Assembly: GCA_949300325.1 (NCBI GenBank)
Contig: CASGDQ010000049.1
Span: 28,367 to 92,366 of the forward strand
Direction of reading: 5' to 3'
Origin: an uncultured Spirochaetales bacterium
Lineage (GTDB): Bacteria; Spirochaetota; Spirochaetia; Sphaerochaetales; Sphaerochaetaceae
Length of the DNA: 64,000 nt
Shown here: positions 23,288 through 32,512 of the stretch, one piece after another
Layout of the letters: every line of letters begins with the position of its first letter
Numbering within the stretch: position 1 is the stretch's first letter
The notes under the pieces: generated by a model
The model's input: only the letters and a program-made list of their open reading frames with translations
Database searches by the model: none
What the model was told of the DNA's origin: nothing
Program-made: the position numbers and the translations under genes

Positions 23288-25011
23288 TGCTTAAGATTCT
23301 TTTCTCCCGTATAAGGGAATATAAGAAACAGACGATACTCACGCCGCTTTTAATGGTTGGCGAGGTTTTGATGGAGGTTCTTATACCGGCCATCATGGCG
23401 CAGATCATAGATGTCGGGGTAACTCAAGGCGATCTGCCGTATACCTTCAAAATGAGTGCGTTGCTTATTCTTGCCGCATTCATGTCGATGTTCTTCGGTG
23501 TATTGGGCGCACGTACGGCAGCTGTCGCCAGTGCTGGTTTTGCGCGCAATATACGACACGACATCTATTACAAGCTGCAGGATTTCTCGTTCTCGAACAT
23601 CGATAGGTTCAGCACATCAAGCCTGATTACCAGGCTGACTACAGACGTGCAGAATGTGCAGATGGCGTTTCAGATGATAATCAGGATGTTCGTCAGGTCT
23701 CCGATCATGTTCATCTTTGCCATTCTCATGGTTCTGCGCAATGGCGGCTCCCTTGTCTTTGTCTATGTCGTCGCGATCCCCGTCCTCGTATTTATGATCA
23801 TCTTCATGATGAACAAGGCGCATCCGAATTTCGAGAAGGCGTTCAAAAGCTATGATGGCCTCAACAGGGTCGTGGGTGAGAACCTGACCGGCATCAGGAC
23901 AGTCAAGGCATATGTCAGGGAAGAGTCGGAGATGAAGAGGTTTGACGAATCGGCAGGCCAGATTTATAAGAATTTTGTCAAAGCTCAGAAAATAATGGCG
24001 CTCAGCCAGCCTGTCATGATGTCTGTGATGTATCTGTGTACCATAGCCGTCTCTTATATAGGAGCCCGCCTAATAAATATTTCCCATATGAGCACAGGGC
24101 AGCTGATGAGCGTTTATACGTATAACGCACAGATATTGATGAGCCTTATCATGATAGGAATGTTCATGGTTATGGTTACCATTTCCAGGGCCAGCGCCGA
24201 ACGTATAGTCGAGGTGCTTACCACGGTTCCGGACATGGATAAGAATGAAAACGGGTTGAAGGAAGTCTCAAATGGCGATATCGAATTCGATCATGTCGAT
24301 TTCGCTTATAAAGAAGGATCTCCGGTTTTGGAGGATATAAGCTTCAAAATTAAGAGCGGCCAGATGATCGGCATCCTCGGTCCGACCGGAAGCGGCAAAA
24401 GCACGTTAGTGTCGTTGATTGCACGCCTTTATGATGTAACTGAAGGCTCTGTGAAGGTTGCCGGCCATGATGTTAGGGAGTACAACCTCAAGGCATTACG
24501 GGACGAGGTATCGGTGGTGCTTCAGAAGAATCAGCTGTTTTCTGGTACGATAGAGGAAAATCTGAGATGGGGCAACAAGGATGCAAGTGATGAAGAGGTG
24601 GTACGTGCTGCAAAGGTTGCCGCCGCCGATCCTTTTGTTTCTGCCATGAAAGATGGGTATAAGAGCCATGTCGAACAGGGAGGAAGCAATTTCTCCGGAG
24701 GACAGAAGCAAAGGCTCTGCATAGCCAGGGCTTTGCTTAAAAAGCCCAAGATCCTTATCATGGACGACAGCACCAGCGCTGTCGATACTGCTACAGACAG
24801 GCAGATCCGCCAGGCTCTGAAAAACGATGTCAAGGATCTGACTAAAATCATAATCGCCCAGCGCATTTCCTCAGTTGAGGATGCGGATGAGATCATAATG
24901 ATGAACAATGGCCGTATAGAGGATATCGGCACACATTCCGAGCTATTGCTGCGCAACGAAAACTACCGGGGGCTGTATGAGACCCAGGTCAAAGGCAAGG
25001 AGGAGGACTGA
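23287..25011 (+). CDS. Heterodimeric ABC exporter A, degenerate-site half
   Basis: A 574-residue exporter half: six membrane helices (residues about 1-310) and an ATPase domain. Walker A is GPTGSGKST and the signature FSGGQKQR is canonical, but Walker B reads ILIMDDSTSAVD with Asp in place of the catalytic Glu, and the switch is IIAQRISS with Gln in place of His. This is the non-hydrolysing half of LmrCD/TM287-288-type exporters. The partner is the next gene, two bases downstream. The substrate is unknown, probably a drug or lipid-like compound given the MarR regulator. Confidence 0.92.
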   Translation: MLKILFSRIREYKKQTILTPLLMVGEVLMEVLIPAIMAQIIDVGVTQGDLPYTFKMSALLILAAFMSMFFGVLGARTAAVASAGFARNIRHDIYYKLQDFSFSNIDRFSTSSLITRLTTDVQNVQMAFQMIIRMFVRSPIMFIFAILMVLRNGGSLVFVYVVAIPVLVFMIIFMMNKAHPNFEKAFKSYDGLNRVVGENLTGIRTVKAYVREESEMKRFDESAGQIYKNFVKAQKIMALSQPVMMSVMYLCTIAVSYIGARLINISHMSTGQLMSVYTYNAQILMSLIMIGMFMVMVTISRASAERIVEVLTTVPDMDKNENGLKEVSNGDIEFDHVDFAYKEGSPVLEDISFKIKSGQMIGILGPTGSGKSTLVSLIARLYDVTEGSVKVAGHDVREYNLKALRDEVSVVLQKNQLFSGTIEENLRWGNKDASDEEVVRAAKVAAADPFVSAMKDGYKSHVEQGGSNFSGGQKQRLCIARALLKKPKILIMDDSTSAVDTATDRQIRQALKNDVKDLTKIIIAQRISSVEDADEIIMMNNGRIEDIGTHSELLLRNENYRGLYETQVKGKEED

Positions 25012-25012
25012 T

Positions 25013-26899
25013 ATGCTTAGAGCCAGAGGTTCAGCAAGGGCCAAAAACCCATCAAAGGTATTAAAGCGCCTCTTTAGTGTCGTTTTCAAAGGCCACCTGC
25101 CTGTTTTCATTTTTGTTATTTTCTGCATAATCTGCACCGCGCTTGCCACTGTGTATGCTTCTAATTTCATGGAAACGCTCATAGACGGGTATATAACTCC
25201 GCTTGTGAACAACCCCAATCCGGATTTCCAGCCCCTTGTTTTTGCGCTAGTTAGATATGCAATTGTGATTGCGGTTTTCCTGGTGCTTCCGTCCTATATG
25301 ATACAAAGGACGATGATCAAGATATCTCAAGGAGCAATTCTCGATATACGCTGCAAGATGTTCAAGAAGCTTGAATCCCTTCCTCTCAGCTATTTCGACA
25401 CCCATCCTCATGGAGAGATCATGAGCCGTTTCAGCAACGATACCGATACGCTCAACCAGATGCTCAGCCAGGCTCTTGTCCAGGTGATGAGCGCAACGCT
25501 TACCATCGCTTTCCTTTTGGGGTCCATGTTCCTCAATTCCTGGATTATGGCGCTTGTTGTCATCCTGTTCATTTTCCTCATGTTCAAGGTCACTGGTTCT
25601 GTCGCTTCAAAAAGCGGCAAACATTTCGTGCTTCAGCAGCGTGATCTCGGAGCTGTCAATGGATTCATAGAGGAGATGATCAACGGACAGAAGGTGATCA
25701 AGGTGTTTACTCATGAGGAGGAAAGCAAGGCCGATTTTGATCGTTTGAACGACCAGCTCAACCAATCTGTTGCCCTTGCAAACGGATATGCGAATTCCAT
25801 GGGTCCTGTAAGCGCGAATATGAGCAATCTGCAGTACGTGTGCCTTGTTCTTGTAGGCAGCGTGCTTACAATCCTTTCCCCTTCCTATACCGTTGGGGCC
25901 CTTGCCGCGTTCCTGCTGCTTTCAAGATCCCTGTCTAATTCTGTCAGCCAGATTGCCCAGCAGTCGAACAGCGTTCTTCTTGCTCTTGCTGGCGCCGAAA
26001 GGATTTTTGAGCTTCTTGACGAGGAGAGCGAGGTGGATAACGGATATGTTACTCTCGTGAATGCCAAGGTGGATAACGGTGTTATAACGGAGAGCGCTGA
26101 AAGGACGGGCGTTTGGGCTTGGAAGCATCCCCATACCGACGGCAGCGGCACCACATACACTCTTTTGAAGGGCGATATTGTGATGAAGGATGTGGACTTT
26201 GGATATGTTCCTGATAAAGTCGTCCTGCATGATATCTCGCTTTATGCGAAGCCTGGACAGAAGATAGCCTTTGTAGGCTCTACTGGAGCTGGAAAAACCA
26301 CGATAACAAACCTCCTTAACCGTTTTTATGATATACAGGATGGCAAGATCAGGTTTGATGGGATAAATATCAATAAGATCAAGAAGAGCGATCTGCGCAG
26401 GTCACTTGGCATGATTTTGCAGGATACCAACCTTTTTACAGGCACTATCCGGGAGAATATACGCTTTGGACGGCTCGATGCGACCGATGAGGAGATAGAG
26501 GAGGCCGCAAAGCTTGCTAACGCACATGATTTTATCATGCGCATGCCAAATGGATATGAGACCCTCATCACTAACAACGGCGAAGGATTGTCACAGGGGC
26601 AGCGGCAGCTGCTTGCTATCGCCCGGGCTGCGGTTGCAGATCCTCCTGTAATGGTCATGGACGAGGCTACAAGCAGCATCGATACCCATACAGAGGCGCT
26701 TGTGCAGGCAGGCATGGACAGGATAATGGAGAACCGCACCGTATTCGTCATAGCCCACCGCCTTTCCACCGTCCGCAACAGCAACGCTATCATGGTCCTT
26801 GAGCATGGACGCATAATCGAAAGGGGCGATCATGACGATCTGATTGCTCAGCATGGCGTGTATTATAGATTGTATACCGGTGCTTTCGAGCTGGAGTAA
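25013..26899 (+). CDS. Heterodimeric ABC exporter A, catalytic half
   Basis: A 628-residue exporter half with a canonical Walker B (VMVMDEATSSID) and switch His (VIAHRLSTV), but the variant signature LSQGQRQL. With its partner (23287-25011) this gives one consensus and one degenerate ATP site. Between membrane and ATPase domains lies an insertion of about 40 residues containing TGVWAWKHPH, shared with the catalytic half of exporter D (58935-60803). The ATG at 25013 has AAGGAGGACTGAT upstream; the longer open frame is a shadow of the previous gene. Confidence 0.92.
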   Translation: MLRARGSARAKNPSKVLKRLFSVVFKGHLPVFIFVIFCIICTALATVYASNFMETLIDGYITPLVNNPNPDFQPLVFALVRYAIVIAVFLVLPSYMIQRTMIKISQGAILDIRCKMFKKLESLPLSYFDTHPHGEIMSRFSNDTDTLNQMLSQALVQVMSATLTIAFLLGSMFLNSWIMALVVILFIFLMFKVTGSVASKSGKHFVLQQRDLGAVNGFIEEMINGQKVIKVFTHEEESKADFDRLNDQLNQSVALANGYANSMGPVSANMSNLQYVCLVLVGSVLTILSPSYTVGALAAFLLLSRSLSNSVSQIAQQSNSVLLALAGAERIFELLDEESEVDNGYVTLVNAKVDNGVITESAERTGVWAWKHPHTDGSGTTYTLLKGDIVMKDVDFGYVPDKVVLHDISLYAKPGQKIAFVGSTGAGKTTITNLLNRFYDIQDGKIRFDGININKIKKSDLRRSLGMILQDTNLFTGTIRENIRFGRLDATDEEIEEAAKLANAHDFIMRMPNGYETLITNNGEGLSQGQRQLLAIARAAVADPPVMVMDEATSSIDTHTEALVQAGMDRIMENRTVFVIAHRLSTVRNSNAIMVLEHGRIIERGDHDDLIAQHGVYYRLYTGAFELE

Positions 26900-26913
26900 T
26901 GCAAATGTTTTTC

Positions 26914-26947
26914 ATGGCTATGGAGTCTTCATAGCCATATTTTTTTG
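26914..26947 (+). terminator. Intrinsic terminator of exporter operon A
   Basis: ATGGCTATG-GAGTCTT-CATAGCCAT is a perfect nine-pair stem followed by ATTTTTTT. Confidence 0.92.
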
Positions 26948-27072
26948 CCCTCTTTTTTTTCTTTTCCCCAATAAAACCCCTTACAAAGCCATTTTTTTTT
27001 GGGCTTACAGGATGTTTTTATGAGCCAAAAGGTAAAAGATATGGTATTCTTTGACAGACAAGGAGGCTCCCC

Positions 27073-27774
27073 GTGAACTTTGATTGTGTGTTCCTATCCA
27101 AGGATTCCAGTTCGGACAATGGCCACGGACATGAGAAAAGGGGTTTGTGGGAAACCTATGCATTAACCGCATCTATAATCTATCCATCCTGTTCTTCTAT
27201 TGAACCGGGTAAATTCAAAGAAATTCTTTATTCCTATCTTTGCGCCTCCAAGCTTGAATACACCACAATAAAAGGAGATGAAGAGGACGGGTTTCTTATT
27301 CTCAACACAAACTTCTTTGAAATGTACCTGCTTTGCTCGAAAATCCTTTTTTTGAACAGCTTCATCTTTGCCGAGCTTCTTGATAAGGGCATATATTTTT
27401 ATAATATGAAATGGAGCCGTAAAGAAAGGCGTTTCAGGCAGGAAGAGGAGAAGGTATATTCTGATGCGCAGCTTGCAGATGGAAACTTAGAGCTTTTTTT
27501 GCAGAATTCCGGGTTTGCAATCAAGGCTAAGGATCTAATTTCATCTGTTTCGGAGCTTTCCGACAGTTTCTATGAAAACTACGGATATCTTGAGCATGGG
27601 GTATTGAAAAAGATAGTCGAGGAATGCTGCCATTCGTCGATGGATCCGGAAACTTTGGTCACCTATAGACGCATACATCTAGTCAAAGAGTCCGAGATGG
27701 ATGATGCGAACGAGCTGATGCGGGATCTCATTAGACGGCACAGGCAGGAAAGGCGGACAAAGAAAAAGACTTGA
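27073..27774 (+). CDS. Protein of unknown function, 233 residues
   Basis: I do not recognise this protein. It is probably cytoplasmic, with no signal peptide or membrane segment. The first 35 residues are polar with NGHGHEKRG, the middle is rich in aromatic residues and leucine (MYLLCSKILFLNSFIFAELL), and the C-terminus is very basic (RRHRQERRTKKKT). The start is a GTG with AAGGAGG seven bases upstream, which strongly supports translation. It has its own upstream region after the exporter A terminator and converges on a TetR gene. Codon use resembles the neighbours, so there is no sign of recent transfer. Confidence 0.7.
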   Translation: MNFDCVFLSKDSSSDNGHGHEKRGLWETYALTASIIYPSCSSIEPGKFKEILYSYLCASKLEYTTIKGDEEDGFLILNTNFFEMYLLCSKILFLNSFIFAELLDKGIYFYNMKWSRKERRFRQEEEKVYSDAQLADGNLELFLQNSGFAIKAKDLISSVSELSDSFYENYGYLEHGVLKKIVEECCHSSMDPETLVTYRRIHLVKESEMDDANELMRDLIRRHRQERRTKKKT

Positions 27775-27856
27775 GCATTCTTGCTTCTGACTCTTCTCTT
27801 GTTATTTGGTACGCAATAAATCAATCCTAAATCGGAATGAAATAAATTAGCTTTTA

Positions 27857-28429
27857 TTACTCATAAAGGTAGTTTACAAGCGCCTTTACCAAAATCTTGA
27901 TCAGCTCCTCATAGTTTCTTATCGGCTCAATCCTGTTTTTCCTTCTCTGGTCCAAAATGATGGCGAACATGTTTTCGCAGGTTGATTTTTCCGCTTCCTT
28001 TCTTATTTTCAGCTTTCCTTCATACAGCGCTTTTGTGAATACTTTTGCCTCGTCAAAGAAAGCATCATCATCCTTCAATCTGGCAATTATAGTCATATCA
28101 TCCTCGCTTAAATTGTCATGAAGGCTTTCCATTTCGAATATCATTTCACATAGGAGGTTTCTAAGCTCCTGTTTTTTTGTTACGGATGAGCTGGTGATTG
28201 CTTTGATCCTGTTTATGTTTTCTTCGCTGATGGTGGAGAGTATTTCATAAAAAAAGTCCTCTTTGCTCGAAAAGAAATTATAGAAAGTTCCCTTTGCAAT
28301 GCCTGTCTTCGCTGTGATTTCCTCGACTGTGATCTTTCTATATGGCTTGCTCTGCAGCAGGAGCACTGCATTGGATTTAAGCCTGTTTCTGATTTCAATC
28401 CTGTCGTTTTCCGTAAAAATTTTAGGCAT
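27857..28429 (-). CDS. TetR-family transcriptional regulator
   Basis: A 190-residue regulator with an N-terminal helix-turn-helix (KITVEEITAKTGIAKGTFYN, about residues 33-52, then FFSSKEDFFYEIL) and a ligand-binding C-terminal domain of low similarity. AGGAGGG precedes the ATG. It is divergent from exporter pair B at 28678, so it most likely represses that operon and itself from the shared 248-base region. That region contains the palindrome ATTTTAAAAT near 28471, a possible operator. Confidence 0.88.
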   Translation of the reverse strand: MPKIFTENDRIEIRNRLKSNAVLLLQSKPYRKITVEEITAKTGIAKGTFYNFFSSKEDFFYEILSTISEENINRIKAITSSSVTKKQELRNLLCEMIFEMESLHDNLSEDDMTIIARLKDDDAFFDEAKVFTKALYEGKLKIRKEAEKSTCENMFAIILDQRRKNRIEPIRNYEELIKILVKALVNYLYE

Positions 28430-28573
28430 AAGAATCCCTCCTGTGACTGGAATAGTGGATATCGGTCATTTTAAAATAGGCCCATTCATTTGTAAAGCAT
28501 GATGTTTTCAAGTTGCGTTAATTGCCGGCTTATGATATTCATAAAAGGTGTATATCAAAGAAAAGGGGGAACT

Positions 28574-28627
28574 ATGCATAAAGATATCTTTCACATCCTT
28601 TTTCTCTTCCCCATGCTTCCGGTTTGA
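28574..28627 (+). CDS. Possible 17-residue leader peptide upstream of exporter B
   Basis: AAGGGGGAACT precedes an ATG opening a frame of 17 codons, MHKDIFHILFLFPMLPV, that ends 50 bases before the exporter gene. A short inverted repeat AAGCC/GGCTT (28628-28632 and 28646-28650) follows at once, with a T-run a few bases later. Such an arrangement could couple exporter expression to ribosome stalling, as with drug-resistance leader peptides. This is only a possibility. Confidence 0.35.
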   Translation: MHKDIFHILFLFPMLPV

Positions 28628-28677
28628 AAGCCTTTTGATTTTCCCGGCTTCAGACAAATTTTTTTAGGAGAAAATAC

Positions 28678-30387
28678 ATGCTAAGGCTTTTCAGATATGC
28701 ATTGAAACGGAAAAGGCTCTACTTCTTTTCGTTTCTTGGACTTTTTTCTGCTGTGACTGCCGATGCCTTGCTGCCGAAGGTCACGCAGATAATCATAGAT
28801 GATGTGTTTGTAGCCGGAGATTCCGGCATGCTTATGCGTTATCTCTTCCTGATTTTTCTTCTGTCATCGGTAATGGCAGTTGGCTACTATGTGCAAGAGT
28901 ATTGTTCCGATAAGATGAGTTCGTTTTCCCAAAAGGGTATGAGAAGGGATCTTTTTGCCCATATACAGAAAATGGATATGGGGTTTTTCAGTAAAAACAG
29001 CCCCGGTGAGCTGATGAGCAGGACGAAGCAGGATGTTGAGAACGTTGGTCTTGTATTCGGCTTTGTCGGAGTGTTTACTGTCGAGATACTTTTCCATACG
29101 TTTATTTTCCTGTACATGCTCGTGAAAATAAACATCTACGGAGTGATAGTCCCTGCCATCATAATGCCGATAATATTTTTTATAGCTTTTTTTGCTGAGA
29201 AAAAAGGGGATGCGGTATACGACGAAATAAGCGATGAGACTGCAGATATGAACGAGGATGCCTCCGAGGTCCTCGGGGGGATAAGGACTGTCAAGGCTTT
29301 TGGCAGGGAAGAATACGAGCAGATCAGGTTCGAGCGCCATAACAGAAGGTTTTTCCGTCTGAATCTCAATGTGGATTTCTTATGGGCGGATACCATGAGC
29401 CCTATGAGTGCGCTTGCACGTGCCATGCAGATACTTTCCGTGCTTTCATCCGGCATCTTGGTCATAAAAGGCAATATGAGTCTTGGAGAGGCTGCAGCGG
29501 TAACTCTTTATGTTTCCAACCTTGCTTGGCCAATGATGGATCTCGGGTGGGTTTTGCAAGCTATAAGCACAGCGAATGCGTCGGCAAGAAAATTATTGGA
29601 TATCTTTGATAAAGAAAGCTCAATCAAGGATGGAAGCCTATCCCAGATCGATTTGTCAGGACCGCTTATTTTCGATGATGTCTGTTTTGAAATAGAAGGC
29701 AAGAAGATACTTGATGGTATCTCCTTTACATTGGAAAAGGGACGGACGCTGGGCATAATGGGTGCTACAGGCAGCGGGAAAAGCACAATCTGCTCGCTTT
29801 TGACCCGTTTTGCAGATCCAACTTCAGGAGAGATAACCTATTCTGGGATTCCAATTTCAAAAATGAGGCTTTCTGTGTTGAGAAAGCTTACGGCCATGGT
29901 TAGTCAGGACACCTTCCTTTTCTCAGACAGGATAGATGAGAATGTGAAGATAGGTGAAAAAGATATCATGAACAATGATGCGGTCCTCTCAGCTTTGAAA
30001 AGCGCTTGCGCCCTTGATTTCGTAAATCGTCTTTCTGAAAAGGAAGCGACGGTCATAGGCGAAAAGGGAGTCGGGCTTTCAGGGGGACAGAAGCAGCGGA
30101 TCAGCATAGCGCGGGCTTTTGCAAGAAAAGCACCGCTTCTTGTATTGGATGATGCCACCAGCGCTCTTGATATGGAAACCGAGAAAGAAATCCAAAAGAG
30201 CGTCAAGGCCCTTTCCGCATGCAGCAAGATAATAATCGCGCATAGGATAAGCGCAGTGCGCAATGCCGATGAAATCATATACCTGGAGAATGGCAGGATT
30301 GCAGAAAGGGGAAGCCATGAAAGCCTTATGAAAAAAAACGGGCTTTATCGAAGGACATATGAGGCTCAGTATGGGAGGATCATGTGA
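28678..30387 (+). CDS. Heterodimeric ABC exporter B, degenerate-site half
   Basis: A 569-residue exporter half with six membrane helices and an ATPase domain. Walker A is GATGSGKST, the signature GLSGGQKQR is canonical, and Walker B is LLVLDDATSALD with Asp replacing the catalytic Glu; the switch His is kept (IIAHRISAV). TAGGAGAAAATAC precedes the ATG. The partner follows at 30389. The divergent TetR gene suggests induction by a toxic compound. Confidence 0.9.
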   Translation: MLRLFRYALKRKRLYFFSFLGLFSAVTADALLPKVTQIIIDDVFVAGDSGMLMRYLFLIFLLSSVMAVGYYVQEYCSDKMSSFSQKGMRRDLFAHIQKMDMGFFSKNSPGELMSRTKQDVENVGLVFGFVGVFTVEILFHTFIFLYMLVKINIYGVIVPAIIMPIIFFIAFFAEKKGDAVYDEISDETADMNEDASEVLGGIRTVKAFGREEYEQIRFERHNRRFFRLNLNVDFLWADTMSPMSALARAMQILSVLSSGILVIKGNMSLGEAAAVTLYVSNLAWPMMDLGWVLQAISTANASARKLLDIFDKESSIKDGSLSQIDLSGPLIFDDVCFEIEGKKILDGISFTLEKGRTLGIMGATGSGKSTICSLLTRFADPTSGEITYSGIPISKMRLSVLRKLTAMVSQDTFLFSDRIDENVKIGEKDIMNNDAVLSALKSACALDFVNRLSEKEATVIGEKGVGLSGGQKQRISIARAFARKAPLLVLDDATSALDMETEKEIQKSVKALSACSKIIIAHRISAVRNADEIIYLENGRIAERGSHESLMKKNGLYRRTYEAQYGRIM

Positions 30388-30388
30388 T

Positions 30389-32167
30389 ATGGCTGTAGAA
30401 ACATTCAGAACGGACGAAAAAAATGCCTCATCCGATAAGAGACGGATTTTACAGCGGGTTTTCTCATATCTTAGCCAATACCGTAAGGACATCATATTGT
30501 CCATCATTCTTATGACGGTCTGTTCCCTTATAGTGATCATATTGCCGAGGATAGTGGAGCATGCAATCGATGTGGACATCATGAATAAGAATGTCTTTGC
30601 CTTGGTAAAAACTGTATCATTCGGTTTTTTCCTCTGTCTCATCTGGTGGCTTTGCAATACAGTGAGGATGCATAAGATGGCAAAGGTTGCAAACAGCATA
30701 GTATATGGCATAAGGCGCGATGCCTTTGCCCATCTGGGATCTTTGAGCCTTTTCTATTTCGATTCCCGCCCGACTGGCAAGATCCTTTCCAGGCTCATAA
30801 ACGATATATCCGGAATGAAGGATATGATGAGCCAATTGGTGACCAGCATACTTCCAAATATAATAATGATAGTCGGAATACTTATTGCAATGCTTATTTC
30901 GAATTGGATTCTAGCTTTAAGTGCTATCATCGTTGTCCCACTTTTCATTATAGCTACTTACTTTGTTACAATAAAAGGGTTTTCGAACTGGGAGAATTAC
31001 AGGAAGAAGCAGTCCAACTTGAATGCATTCAGCCATGAAAACTATTCAGGCATAAGGATCATACAGTCCTTTAATGCAGAAAAAGAAACTGAGGCAACTT
31101 TTGAAGACATCATAAACGATGTGGAAAAGGGTTGGAACAAGGCTGTACGAAGAAGCGATCTGATGAATATTGTGTGGTCCATGGCAAATGGCCTGGGACT
31201 GATTATGCTTTATTTTATCGGATACTTCATATTGGGTTCAGGAAAAAACGAAATAGGGGAATTGGTTGCGTTCTCCTCTTATCTGACTCTGTTCTGGATG
31301 CCGATAAGGCAGCTTGCCATGACTTATAACCAGCTTACAAACAACATCACGGCCGCAGGCAGGGTTTTTGAGCTTTTGGATACTCCTGCAAATCTTCTGG
31401 AAGCGCCGGATGCAAAGGCCTATGAGATCAAGGATGGCTCTGTATGCTTTTCATCCGTTTCGTTTGCATATCCGGATGAGCCGGAAACGCTGATTCTAGA
31501 GGATCTTTCCTTCTTTGTTCCAAAAGGAAGGACTATTGCATTAGTCGGAGCGACAGGGGCGGGGAAAACTACAGTGATAAACCTGATCGCCCGGTTCTAT
31601 GACCCGGTCACCGGAGCAGTCCTCATAGATGGCAGGGATATACGTGATATGAGATTTTCGGATTTGAGGAAAGCCGTGTCCGTAATGACGCAGGAGCCGT
31701 TTCTTTTTTCTGGCACTATCAGGGAAAACCTTTTGTATGGTAATGAGGCCATTGAAGAGGAGAAAATGCGTACTGCATGCCAGATGATAGGTGTTGAGAA
31801 ATTCATTTTATCGTTGCCGGATGGATATGACAGCAAAGTGGCCTCAGCCTCGTTTTCCCAAGGCCAGAGGCAGCTTCTTGCTCTTGCCCGCACTCTTATT
31901 TCAGATCCCCGCATATTGATTCTGGATGAGGCTACAAGCGCAATAGATACGGAAAGCGAGATACTTGTGCAGAATGGCATGAAACTCATAATGAAGGGCC
32001 GTACGAGCTTTGTGGTGGCGCATCGCCTTTCGACAATAAGGAATGCCGATGAGATTTTCGTCATCCAGGATAAGACGATTGCAGAAAGAGGGAATCATGA
32101 GGAGCTGATTAAAAAGAAGGATGGGATATACCGTGCTCTTTATGAGGCTCAGTTTTCCACAATATGA
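30389..32167 (+). CDS. Heterodimeric ABC exporter B, catalytic half
   Basis: A 592-residue exporter half. Walker A GATGAGKTT, Walker B ILILDEATSAID and switch His in VVAHRLSTI are canonical; the signature is the variant FSQGQRQL. An N-terminal cytoplasmic tail of about 35 residues precedes the first membrane helix. The ATG at 30389 is one base after the stop of the previous gene, with GGAGG ten bases upstream. Confidence 0.9.
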   Translation: MAVETFRTDEKNASSDKRRILQRVFSYLSQYRKDIILSIILMTVCSLIVIILPRIVEHAIDVDIMNKNVFALVKTVSFGFFLCLIWWLCNTVRMHKMAKVANSIVYGIRRDAFAHLGSLSLFYFDSRPTGKILSRLINDISGMKDMMSQLVTSILPNIIMIVGILIAMLISNWILALSAIIVVPLFIIATYFVTIKGFSNWENYRKKQSNLNAFSHENYSGIRIIQSFNAEKETEATFEDIINDVEKGWNKAVRRSDLMNIVWSMANGLGLIMLYFIGYFILGSGKNEIGELVAFSSYLTLFWMPIRQLAMTYNQLTNNITAAGRVFELLDTPANLLEAPDAKAYEIKDGSVCFSSVSFAYPDEPETLILEDLSFFVPKGRTIALVGATGAGKTTVINLIARFYDPVTGAVLIDGRDIRDMRFSDLRKAVSVMTQEPFLFSGTIRENLLYGNEAIEEEKMRTACQMIGVEKFILSLPDGYDSKVASASFSQGQRQLLALARTLISDPRILILDEATSAIDTESEILVQNGMKLIMKGRTSFVVAHRLSTIRNADEIFVIQDKTIAERGNHEELIKKKDGIYRALYEAQFSTI

Positions 32168-32171
32168 TTTT

Positions 32172-32186
32172 TGTGACCAAGTCACA
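32172..32186. promoter_or_regulatory. Palindrome between exporter B and rubredoxin
   Basis: TGTGAC-CAA-GTCACA is a perfect 6-3-6 palindrome five bases after the exporter stop and about 90 bases before the rubredoxin ATG. With no T-run it is a weak terminator. The TGTGA...TCACA arms recall CRP or Rex sites but the spacer is one base short for both. Confidence 0.4.
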
Positions 32187-32273
32187 TATTCGATGTACAC
32201 ACCATGGAAGAAATGTATTATATTTATGCTAAGGTCATGGACTGGGAATCATTTTAAATAAGGAGAAAACGCT

Positions 32274-32390
32274 ATGAAATGGGTATGCACGCTTTGTGGT
32301 TATGAATATGAGGGTGACGAGCTTCCTGAGGATTTTGTATGTCCTCTTTGTGGAGCCGGCGCCGATGCTTTTGAAAAAGTGGAGGAGTGA
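32274..32390 (+). CDS. Short rubredoxin
   Basis: A 38-residue iron-sulfur electron carrier. The two iron-binding pairs CTLCGY and CPLCGAG are spaced as in rubredoxins, but the chain is shorter than the usual 52-54 residues: the loop between the pairs is only about 14 residues ([12 protein letters not shown]) rather than roughly 29. It is therefore a minimal rubredoxin domain such as occurs at the ends of rubrerythrin-type proteins. AAGGAGAAAACGCT precedes the ATG, and a strong terminator follows 25 bases after the stop, so it is its own unit. A role in oxygen or peroxide detoxification is likely in an anaerobe. Confidence 0.85.
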   Translation: MKWVCTLCGYEYEGDELPEDFVCPLCGAGADAFEKVEE

Positions 32391-32415
32391 GCCTTAGGCC
32401 CGCACCATTTTTCAC

Positions 32416-32441
32416 CGCCAGGGTTTCCTGGCGATTTTTTT
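32416..32441 (+). terminator. Intrinsic terminator of the rubredoxin gene
   Basis: CGCCAGG-GTTT-CCTGGCG followed by ATTTTTTT. Confidence 0.93.
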
Positions 32442-32464
32442 GCCTATAACCGTCATCTTCCTTT

Positions 32465-32494
32465 TTGCATACGGGTGGAAAAAAACTTTATAAT
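32465..32494 (+). promoter_or_regulatory. Promoter of exporter C
   Basis: TTGCAT (32465-32470), 18 bases, consensus TATAAT (32489-32494). The leader to the ATG at 32513 would be about 12 bases and contains no ribosome site. Confidence 0.65.
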
Positions 32495-32512
32495 GCGGTA
32501 ATTTCGTAATGT

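Noticed and set aside
32172..32186. CRP or Rex binding site
   Set aside because: The arms fit but the spacer between TGTGA and TCACA is five bases instead of six.
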